The position numbers and the translations under genes were made by a program. This document shows positions 14,471 to 20,602 of a DNA stretch of 20,602 nt, in pieces. The first letter of the stretch is position 1. Each line of letters starts with the position of its first letter. The notes under the pieces are model-generated. The model saw nothing but the letters and a program-made list of their open reading frames with translations. It did not search any database and had not been told where the DNA came from. The stretch covers positions 1 to 20,602 of the forward strand of contig CABVCF010000034.1 of NCBI GenBank assembly GCA_902496775.1, given 5' to 3'. The stretch comes from an uncultured Collinsella sp. GTDB taxonomy: Bacteria > Actinomycetota > Coriobacteriia > Coriobacteriales > Coriobacteriaceae.

Positions 14471-15670
14471 ATGGCCGAGATCGTTCTCAAACATGTTCAG
14501 AAGGTGTATCCCAACAACGAGTCCAAAAAGAAGGGCTTCTTTGGCAAAAAGAAGAAGACCGAGGAGAAGAAGCACAACCTCAAGGTTACCGAGGACGGCG
14601 TGCTCGCGGTGGAGGACTTTAACCTCACCGTGCATGACCAGGAGTTTATCGTTCTCGTTGGCCCGTCTGGCTGCGGTAAGTCCACGACGATGCGCATGGT
14701 TGCTGGCCTGGAGGACATCACCTCAGGCGACGTGCTCATCGACGGCAAGCGCGTCAACGACGTGGCACCCAAGGACCGCGACATCGCCATGGTGTTCCAG
14801 AGCTACGCTCTGTACCCCAATATGACGGTGTACGAGAACATGGCATTTACGCTCGAGCTCAAGAAGGTTCCCAAGGACGAGATCGACCGCAAGGTTCGCT
14901 CTGCTGCCGAGATTCTGGGCATTACCGAGTACCTCGACCGTAAGCCCAAGGCGCTCTCCGGCGGCCAGCGCCAGCGTGTCGCTATCGGCCGCGCCATCGT
15001 GCGTGACCCCAAGGTCTTCCTGATGGACGAGCCGCTGTCCAACCTGGACGCCAAGCTTCGTAACCAGATGCGTGCCGAGCTCATTAAGCTGCGCCACGAG
15101 ATCAAGGGCACGTTCATTTATGTTACTCACGACCAGACCGAGGCTATGACCCTTGGCGACCGTATCGTGGTCATGAAGGACGGCGTCGTCCAGCAGATCG
15201 CCACGCCGCAGGAGGTCTTCAACCATCCCGCGAACATCTTCGTCGCCGGTTTCATCGGCGTGCCGCAGATGAACTTCTTCGATGCCCAGCTGGTGCGCTC
15301 GGGCAACGGCTTTACCGTCAAGACCGAGGATATGAACGTGGCGCTCGCCCCCGAGACTTGCGCTCAGCTTGCCCTCAACTGGGACGGCGGCGACGTGAAG
15401 GAGATTACGGCCGGCGTGCGTCCCGAGCAGATCCTGCTTGCCGACAAGGGCGAGGAGGGCGCGCTCCAGGGTACCGTCGAGGTGACCGAGCTCATGGGCT
15501 CGACCGAGCATGTCCACGTGACCGCTCCCGACGGCCAGTTTGTCCTGATTATCCCCGTCGTCGACCTCGAGGCCAAGGGCGCGCTCAAGGCTGGCGACAC
15601 CATCTGGTTCAAGTTCGAGAAGAACGCGACCCACCTCTTCGATAAGGTCTCTGGCAAGAACCTTATCTAG
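14471..15670 (+). CDS. msmX: ABC sugar importer ATPase (MsmX/UgpC-like)
   Basis: The 399-residue ATPase energises sugar import at the inner face of the membrane. Walker A GPSGCGKST is at 64-72, the Q-loop Gln at 110, the signature LSGGQ at 162-166, Walker B VFLMDEP at 182-188 and the switch His at 220. A C-terminal regulatory TOBE/MalK-type domain (about 240-399) includes GVRPEQILL. An unusual lysine-rich insertion, about residues 17-40 (containing KKKGFFGKKKKTEEKK), lies between the first strands, where relatives have only a few residues. It is the last gene of the operon and is followed by a terminator. MsmX-type ATPases often serve several importers, so it may not be dedicated to this one. 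Confidence 0.94.
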   Translation: MAEIVLKHVQKVYPNNESKKKGFFGKKKKTEEKKHNLKVTEDGVLAVEDFNLTVHDQEFIVLVGPSGCGKSTTMRMVAGLEDITSGDVLIDGKRVNDVAPKDRDIAMVFQSYALYPNMTVYENMAFTLELKKVPKDEIDRKVRSAAEILGITEYLDRKPKALSGGQRQRVAIGRAIVRDPKVFLMDEPLSNLDAKLRNQMRAELIKLRHEIKGTFIYVTHDQTEAMTLGDRIVVMKDGVVQQIATPQEVFNHPANIFVAGFIGVPQMNFFDAQLVRSGNGFTVKTEDMNVALAPETCAQLALNWDGGDVKEITAGVRPEQILLADKGEEGALQGTVEVTELMGSTEHVHVTAPDGQFVLIIPVVDLEAKGALKAGDTIWFKFEKNATHLFDKVSGKNLI

Positions 15671-15738
15671 GCCCGGTGCATCCAGGCCCTCCCTTTGGGC
15701 GACTGCGGTATTGCCATCCTTTTGCCGCGGTCACATAT

Positions 15739-15783
15739 AAGGCTCCCCTCCCGTCCACTGGGCGAGAGGGGAGCCTTTCTTTG
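15739..15783 (+). terminator. Terminator of the ABC operon
   Basis: AAGGCTCCCCTC (15739-15750) pairs perfectly with GAGGGGAGCCTT (15766-15777), followed by TCTTT. It lies about 70 bases after the ATPase stop codon. Confidence 0.85.
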
Positions 15784-15809
15784 TGTTGGGGCTGTCTGAC
15801 CGGTCGTTT

Positions 15810-16026
15810 GTCTCGATCTGTAACGGGTGAGGCTGATTTCGGACGTTAGATGTTACAGATCGAGACGGTTCCGCTGAGCTAACCATTTCATCTAAATCTG
15901 TAACACCAAAGGTGAATTTCAGCTGCTAGATGTTACAGATCGAGATAAACCCAAGGGGAGGGGCCGGTATGTCTCAATCTGTAACAGCTGGGACCGTTTT
16001 TACCGAGTAGTTGTTACAGATCGAGA
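15810..16026. repeat. Array of three inverted-repeat units, period 80-81 bp
   Basis: Unit 1 has arms 15811-15824 and 15852-15865, unit 2 has 15891-15904 and 15932-15945, and unit 3 has 15972-15985 and 16013-16026. The right arm GTTACAGATCGAGA is identical in all three. The left arm is TCTCGATCTGTAAC with zero, two and one changes. Each loop is exactly 27 bases and the gaps between units are 25 and 26 bases. Loops 1 and 2 share features such as TTTC and GCTAGAT or GTTAGAT. The array lies between two convergent transcripts, each with its own terminator, and has no coding potential. Confidence 0.85.
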
Positions 16027-16066
16027 TTGTTTGGCCGAGTTGGGTCGCAGGGTAACGTGCGGGCAC

Positions 16067-16097
16067 AAAAAACGGAGCCGTGTTGCCACGACTCCGT
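16067..16097 (-). terminator. Terminator of glgP
   Basis: On the minus strand ACGGAGTCGTG (16097-16087) pairs with CACGGCTCCGT (16082-16072) around a 4-base loop with one mismatch, followed by TTTTTT. It lies about 30 bases after the glgP stop codon. Confidence 0.87.
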
Positions 16098-16127
16098 TTC
16101 TCAAGAGGATGGGTAAGGGAAGTGAAA

Positions 16128-18395
16128 TTAGCTCAGGTGCCAAATCTCGTCGTTGTACTGGGAGATCGTGCGGTCAGACGAGAAGGTGCCGGCGTTGGCG
16201 ATATTGATGAGCGTCTTGCGCATCCAGGCGTCCTGGTCCTCGTAGTCGGCCAACACGCGCTCCTTGGTCTGGATGTACTCCTCGATGTCGAGCAGGGCCA
16301 TAAACCAGTCCTTGCCCTTAATGTCATCGTGCAGGCGCTGCAGGCGCTCGACGTTGCCGGTCGCCATAAAGGCCGGGTTGGTGATGAAGTCCACCAGCAG
16401 TTTAATGCCGGGCTTGCGGTAGAGCACACCGGCGTCATAGGTGCCGTCGGCATAGAGCTGCTCGACCTGTTTGGACGAGGCACCAAAGGTATAGATGTTC
16501 TCGTCGCCCACGAGCTCGGCAATCTCCACGTTGGCGCCGTCGAGCGTGCACAGGGTTAGGGCGCCGTTGAGCATGAACTTCATGTTGGAGGTGCCGCTCG
16601 CCTCCTTGGAGGCCAGGCTGATCTGCTCGGAGATATCAGCGGCGGGGATCACGCGCTCGGCGGCGGTGACGTTGTAGTTCTCGATCATGACGACCTGCAG
16701 GTAGGGAGCCACGTCGGGGTCGTTTGCAATCCACTGCGACAGCGTCAAGATCAGATGGATGATATCCTGCGCGATAGTGTAGGCAGGCGCCGCCTTGCCG
16801 CCAAAGATGATGGTGACGGGGTGCTTAGGTCTGTTGCCGTTCTTGATATCGAGGTACTTCCAGATGATGTAGAGCGCGAGCATCTGCTGACGCTTGTACT
16901 CGTGGATGCGCTTGACCTGGACGTCGATGATGGCGTTGGAGGGAATGGTCACGCCCTGCTCGAGCGCCATGAACTGGCGCATGATGGCCTTGGCTTCGAC
17001 CTTGGTGGCGGCCAGGCGCTCAAGAACGTCCTTGTCGTCGGCGAACTTGGCGAGTTTGCTCAGATCGCCGGTGCTGCGCCAGTCGGTGCCGATCACATCG
17101 TCGAGCAGGCTGGCGAGCGCGGGGTTGGCCCCATGGATCCAGCGGCGGAAGGTGATGCCGTTGGTCTTGTTGGAGAACTTCTTGGGATAGATCTCGTAGA
17201 ACGGATGAAGCTCGGTGTCCTCCAGGATCTTGGTGTGGAGGGCGGCTACGCCGTTGATGGAGAAGCCAAAGTGGATGTCCATGTGGGCCATGTGGACGGT
17301 GTCGTGCTCGTCGATGATGGCGACGCGCGGGTCATCGTGCTCGGCCTTCGCGATCTCATCGAGCTTGACGATAATGTCGGCGATGGCAGGGGAGACCTTC
17401 TGCAGGCTGGCGAGCGGCCACTTCTCGAGCGCCTCGGCAAGAATCGTGTGGTTAGTGTAGGCGACCATGGAGCGTACGATGGTCACGGCCTCGTCAAACT
17501 CGATGTCATGCTCGGTGGTGAGCAAGCGAATGAGCTCGGGGATGACCATGGTGGGGTGCGTGTCGTTAATTTGGACCACGGCGTAGTCGGCCAGATCGTG
17601 CAGGTTGCTGCCGCGCTCGACGGCCTCGTCGATCAGGAGCTGGGCGGCGTTGCTCACCATGAAGTACTCCTGATAGATGCGAAGTAGGCGGCCCTGCTCG
17701 TCGGAATCGTCGGGGTAGAGGAACAAGGTGAGGTTCTTGGCGATCTCGGTCTTGTCGAAGTCGATGGAGCTGCCGGGGACCAGGCCGTCGTCGACGCTTG
17801 CCAGGTCGAACAGGCGCAGGCGGTTCTTGGTGGGCTGGCCGTAACCGGGCACATCGATGTTGACGAGCTTGGAAGTAACGGCAAAATCGCCGAACTCGAC
17901 GGTGTAGGAGCGGTCATCGTCGACTAGGATGTCCTGCTCACCGAGCCACTCGTCGGGGACGGCCTTCTGCTGGTTGTCGACAAAGCGCTGACGGAACAGA
18001 CCGTAGTGATAGTTGAGGCCCACGCCATCGCCGGTCAAGCCCAGCGTGGCGATGGAATCCAGGAAGCATGCGGCCAAGCGGCCCAGGCCGCCGTTGCCGA
18101 GTGACGGCTCGACCTCGAATTCCTCGATCTTGTTGAGGTCGTGGCCTGCGGCGGTGAGCTGGTCCTTAACCTCGTCGTAGATGCCGAGGTCGATCATGTT
18201 GTTGATGAGCAGCTTGCCGATCAAAAATTCGGCGGAAATGTAATAGAGCTTTTTCTTGCCGTTGTTGAGCGGGCAGGCGGCGGAGCGCTCCTGCACGAGT
18301 TTGACCAGCAGCTTGTAAATGCGACGGTCGTCGAGCTGCTCGAGCGAGGTGCCAAAAGACTGCTCGGCGAGTTCCATGAGGTTAATTTGGGGCAT
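16128..18395 (-). CDS. glgP: Glycogen/maltodextrin phosphorylase
   Basis: This 755-residue cytoplasmic enzyme splits alpha-1,4-glucan ends with phosphate to give glucose-1-phosphate. The pyridoxal-phosphate site reads EASGTSNMKFMLNGAL with the cofactor lysine at Lys606. Other family segments are EPSLGNGGLGRLAACFLDS (about residue 105), YHYGLFRQRF, and VQVKRIHEYKRQQMLAL (about 505). Length matches short bacterial phosphorylases. The ATG at 18395 is chosen behind CAGGAG at a spacing of 5. An in-frame ATG at 18422 has no site. It follows malQ on the same strand, and the two enzymes cooperate: MalQ lengthens short chains, which this enzyme then shortens. Confidence 0.95.
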   Translation of the reverse strand: MPQINLMELAEQSFGTSLEQLDDRRIYKLLVKLVQERSAACPLNNGKKKLYYISAEFLIGKLLINNMIDLGIYDEVKDQLTAAGHDLNKIEEFEVEPSLGNGGLGRLAACFLDSIATLGLTGDGVGLNYHYGLFRQRFVDNQQKAVPDEWLGEQDILVDDDRSYTVEFGDFAVTSKLVNIDVPGYGQPTKNRLRLFDLASVDDGLVPGSSIDFDKTEIAKNLTLFLYPDDSDEQGRLLRIYQEYFMVSNAAQLLIDEAVERGSNLHDLADYAVVQINDTHPTMVIPELIRLLTTEHDIEFDEAVTIVRSMVAYTNHTILAEALEKWPLASLQKVSPAIADIIVKLDEIAKAEHDDPRVAIIDEHDTVHMAHMDIHFGFSINGVAALHTKILEDTELHPFYEIYPKKFSNKTNGITFRRWIHGANPALASLLDDVIGTDWRSTGDLSKLAKFADDKDVLERLAATKVEAKAIMRQFMALEQGVTIPSNAIIDVQVKRIHEYKRQQMLALYIIWKYLDIKNGNRPKHPVTIIFGGKAAPAYTIAQDIIHLILTLSQWIANDPDVAPYLQVVMIENYNVTAAERVIPAADISEQISLASKEASGTSNMKFMLNGALTLCTLDGANVEIAELVGDENIYTFGASSKQVEQLYADGTYDAGVLYRKPGIKLLVDFITNPAFMATGNVERLQRLHDDIKGKDWFMALLDIEEYIQTKERVLADYEDQDAWMRKTLINIANAGTFSSDRTISQYNDEIWHLS

Positions 18396-18441
18396 GTTTT
18401 CTCCTGTGATGGGTTGTTTCATGTCTGCAATTCATAAGAAG

Positions 18442-18475
18442 CCCGCGCGAGGGGATTGGGGTGGCCTCGCGCGGG
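18442..18475 (-). other. Intercistronic hairpin between malQ and glgP
   Basis: CCCGCGCGAGG (18442-18452) and CCTCGCGCGGG (18465-18475) are perfect 11-bp arms. On the minus strand no T-run follows, only CTTCTTATG. It resembles the two hairpins in the ABC operon and may protect the upstream message or reduce read-through into glgP. Confidence 0.6.
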
Positions 18476-18523
18476 AAAAGCAAGCGCGTCCGCACGGTGG
18501 GGAGGGGTCGGGCGCGGTAGCTC

Positions 18524-20029
18524 CTATTGAGGAAGCTCGATTTCGGCTTCCGACGGGATGCGGAAGTAGGTCTCGGTCCAGTCGGTGAGTTTGTGCTCGA
18601 GCTCGCGGGTGATGGCGCCGTCGAGCATGCGCCAGGTCCAGTTGCCGCCCAGCGTGGCAGGGGTGTTGATGCGCGCCTCGTTGCCCAAGTTGAGCAGGTC
18701 TTGCATGGTGTAGATGCACGTGTCACTCACGCTGGCGGCGATGGTGCGATTGAGTGCATCTGCCATGGGTTCGCCGGCCTGCTGATGGGTGTACAGGGCT
18801 GCCTGCTCGCGCTGACGCGGGGTGGCCGTTCCCTCAAACCAACCGCGCGCCGTCTCGTTGTCGTGGGTGCCCACATAGGCGACGGTGTTGGCGATGTAGT
18901 TATGCGGCAGGTAGTACGAGTTGGTACCCTCAAAGGCAAACTGCAGGATCTTCATGCCGGGGAAGCCCGAGTTGTCGCGCATGTCGATGACGCCGGGGGT
19001 GAGGAAGCCCAGGTCCTCGGCGATGATGGGCAGCGTGCCGAGCTTTTCCTCGAGCGTCTTGAAGAACTTGAGGCCGGGACCCTGCGTCCACGAACCGTAG
19101 GACGAATCGGGCGAGGAGAACGGCACCTCCCAATAGGCCTCGAAGCCGCGGAAGTGATCCAGGCGGATGACGTCGTACATGTCGAGGGCGGCGCGAATGC
19201 GGCCCTCCCACCAGGAGAAGCCGTCGGACTCCATGGCGTCCCAGTCGTAGATGGGGTTGCCCCAGTACTGGCCGGTGGCCGAGAACTGGTCGGGCGGCGT
19301 GCCGGCGACGCTCACGGGATTGCCGGCGGCGTCGATCTTAAAGAGCTCAGGCGTCGCCCACATCTCGACGGAGTCACGCGAGACATAGATGGGCAGGTCG
19401 CCGATGATGAGAATGTCGCGCTCGTTGGCATAGGCCTTGAGGCGGCTCCACTGGCGATCGAAGAAGTACTGCGTCATCTGGTGGTAGAGCATACGCGCCG
19501 GATGGTCGGCGCAGACCTTGGCGGAAGCCTCGCCGCGGGTGCGGAGCTCCGCGGGCCACTCCCAAAACGCCTTGAGACCGCACTCCTCTTTGACGGTCAT
19601 AAACTCACAGTAGGGGATGAGCCAGTCCTCGTTGGCCTGGATAAAGTCATCGAAATCGGCCGGCTTGTCGGCAGCAAAGCGCTCAGCGGCGCGGTCGAGA
19701 ATCTGACGGCGGCCGCCAAAGATAGCGCCGTAGTCGACATTGCTGGGGTCGGACCCCAGATACACGCCATCGATATCGCGCTGCTCCAGATACCCTGCCT
19801 CGATAAGCTCGGCAAAGTCGATAAAGTTGGGGTTGCCTGCGCGGGCCGAGAACGACTGATAGGGCGAATCGCCATAGCTGGTCGTCGTAAGGGGCAGAAT
19901 CTGCCAGTAATGTTGTTTGCACGAGGCGAGAAAATCGACGAAGTCGTAGGCATTCCAGCCAAAGCCGCCGATTCCGTATGGTCCGGGCAGAGATGAGACG
20001 GGCATGAGGACGCCGCTTGCACGCTCCAT
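18524..20029 (-). CDS. malQ: 4-alpha-glucanotransferase (amylomaltase, GH77)
   Basis: This 501-residue cytoplasmic enzyme transfers glucan segments between malto-oligosaccharides and releases glucose. The start ERASGVLMPVSSLPG is a typical GH77 beginning. The nucleophile is Asp291 in IRLDHFRGFEAYWEVP, the acid/base Glu338 in IIAEDLGFLTPGV, and the third acidic residue Asp390 in VGTHDNETARGW. The ATG at 20029 follows GGTGAG at 7 bases. Upstream in-frame TTG and GTG codons (20044, 20041) are less well placed. It lies upstream of glgP, probably in one transcript from a promoter containing the GTTTAAAC motif. Confidence 0.95.
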   Translation of the reverse strand: MERASGVLMPVSSLPGPYGIGGFGWNAYDFVDFLASCKQHYWQILPLTTTSYGDSPYQSFSARAGNPNFIDFAELIEAGYLEQRDIDGVYLGSDPSNVDYGAIFGGRRQILDRAAERFAADKPADFDDFIQANEDWLIPYCEFMTVKEECGLKAFWEWPAELRTRGEASAKVCADHPARMLYHQMTQYFFDRQWSRLKAYANERDILIIGDLPIYVSRDSVEMWATPELFKIDAAGNPVSVAGTPPDQFSATGQYWGNPIYDWDAMESDGFSWWEGRIRAALDMYDVIRLDHFRGFEAYWEVPFSSPDSSYGSWTQGPGLKFFKTLEEKLGTLPIIAEDLGFLTPGVIDMRDNSGFPGMKILQFAFEGTNSYYLPHNYIANTVAYVGTHDNETARGWFEGTATPRQREQAALYTHQQAGEPMADALNRTIAASVSDTCIYTMQDLLNLGNEARINTPATLGGNWTWRMLDGAITRELEHKLTDWTETYFRIPSEAEIELPQ

Positions 20030-20114
20030 GAATGCGCTCACCAACCTTCTTGTTGTGGGGTCGGCCTGCCGATGGGTGTGCAGTCCGCCTCCGATGTTCT
20101 GATTCGATACGCCT

Positions 20115-20144
20115 ATTGTAAAACATGTTGTTTAAACATGTACA
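20115..20144 (-). promoter_or_regulatory. Predicted malQ promoter with GntR-type operator
   Basis: On the minus strand TGTACA (20144-20139) and TACAAT (20120-20115) are 18 bp apart. The spacer contains GTTTAAACAAC (20137-20127), the same 11 bases as in the gntR promoter. A wider imperfect palindrome, ACATG and CATGT, surrounds it. Confidence 0.5.
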
Positions 20145-20192
20145 GGCAAGATAAAAAAGTTGGTCGATTTTCGGCGAATGGTTACATGCCAT

Positions 20193-20227
20193 GAAAAAGC
20201 CCCGACCTCACAACATGAGATCGGGGC
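20193..20227 (-). terminator. Terminator of galE
   Basis: On the minus strand GCCCCGA (20227-20221) pairs with TCGGGGC (20205-20199), with more pairing inside (CTCA/TGAG), followed by TTTTT. It lies about 20 bases after the galE stop codon and isolates malQ from galE. Confidence 0.85.
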
Positions 20228-20249
20228 AAGAGCGGTATGTAGGTTTTTG

Positions 20250-20602
20250 CTACTCGGCGTCGGCGAAGCCGTTGGGGTTGTGGCTCTGCCAGTTCCAGCT
20301 ATCGCGGCACATGTCCGCGATGTCGTACTGGGCCTTCCAGCCCATCATGCGCTCGGCCTTGGAGGCATCGCACCAGTTGGCAGCGATGTCGCCGGCGCGG
20401 CGCTCGCGGATCACGTAGGGCAGCTCCTTGCCACAAGCCTTGGAGAAGGCGGCGACGACCTCGAGTACCGAGGTGCCGGTGCCGGTGCCCAAGTTAAAGA
20501 TCTCGACGCCGGTCTTGCCGTTCATCCAGTTGAGGGCGGCCACGTGACCAGATGCCAGATCGCACACGTGGATGTAATCGCGCACGCCGGTGCCGTCGGG
20601 GG
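20250..20602 (-). CDS. galE: UDP-glucose 4-epimerase, C-terminal part (cut by window edge)
   Basis: The last 117 or so residues are visible; the NAD-binding N-terminal part with the catalytic Tyr and Lys lies outside the window. GVRDYIHVCDLASGHVAAL and VEIFNLGTGTGTSVLEVV are standard for GalE, as is RRAGDIAANWCDASKAERMMGW. The enzyme interconverts UDP-glucose and UDP-galactose. It ends in its own terminator, so it is probably not part of the malQ-glgP unit. Confidence 0.93.
   Translation of the reverse strand, partial: PDGTGVRDYIHVCDLASGHVAALNWMNGKTGVEIFNLGTGTGTSVLEVVAAFSKACGKELPYVIRERRAGDIAANWCDASKAERMMGWKAQYDIADMCRDSWNWQSHNPNGFADAE

Noticed and set aside
15810..16026. CRISPR array
   Set aside because: Repeats are 14 bp, alternate in orientation and have only six copies. 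No cas gene is nearby and the loops share sequence features.

Overview
The window looks like chromosomal DNA of a GC-rich Gram-positive gut actinobacterium, most likely Collinsella or a close relative in the Coriobacteriia. This is an inference from codon use (third positions mostly G or C, long antisense shadow frames), PTS-rich sugar metabolism, Gram-positive-type ABC sugar transporters and a CstA transporter. No 16S or other marker gene is present to prove it.

Layout, left to right. 1-710: no protein gene. It holds two members of a long-hairpin repeat family (one cut by the window edge), then a promoter and a leader with a 14-codon Ile/Val-rich peptide, nested hairpins and a terminator. 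711-2600: cstA. 2785-4959: a 724-residue protein with a disordered charged middle and a C-terminal TOPRIM domain resembling JetD/DUF2220. 4960-5302: a third copy of the long hairpin, a fragment resembling a tRNA 3' end, and a terminator. 5303-5377 (minus): tRNA-Gln. 5416-7485 (minus): a protein with two peptidoglycan-binding domains and a polyprenyl diphosphate synthase. 7599-10049 (minus): a fused PTS EIIC-EIIB-HAD phosphatase. 10279-10998 (plus): a divergent GntR/UTRA regulator. 11305-15670 (plus): a four-gene ABC sugar importer operon. 15671-16127: a convergent gap with two terminators and a regular array of three inverted-repeat units. 16128-20029 (minus): malQ then glgP. 20250-20602 (minus): the 3' end of galE.

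How the genes fit together. The ABC importer, MalQ and GlgP form a maltodextrin uptake and breakdown set: the importer brings in malto-oligosaccharides, MalQ reshuffles glucan chains and GlgP releases glucose-1-phosphate. The PTS-phosphatase fusion may be a second entry route, importing a disaccharide as its phosphate and then dephosphorylating it. That would parallel the known enterococcal MalT plus MapP maltose pathway, but in one polypeptide. A near-palindrome close to GTTTAAAC, matching the GTnTAnAC pattern of HutC-type GntR regulators, occurs upstream of the fusion gene, the gntR gene, the ABC operon and malQ. This suggests one local regulon run by the GntR protein.

The least explained items are the long-hairpin family (shared core, differing but perfectly paired outer stems), the three-unit inverted-repeat array, the leader upstream of cstA, the orphan JetD-like TOPRIM protein and the PTS-HAD fusion.
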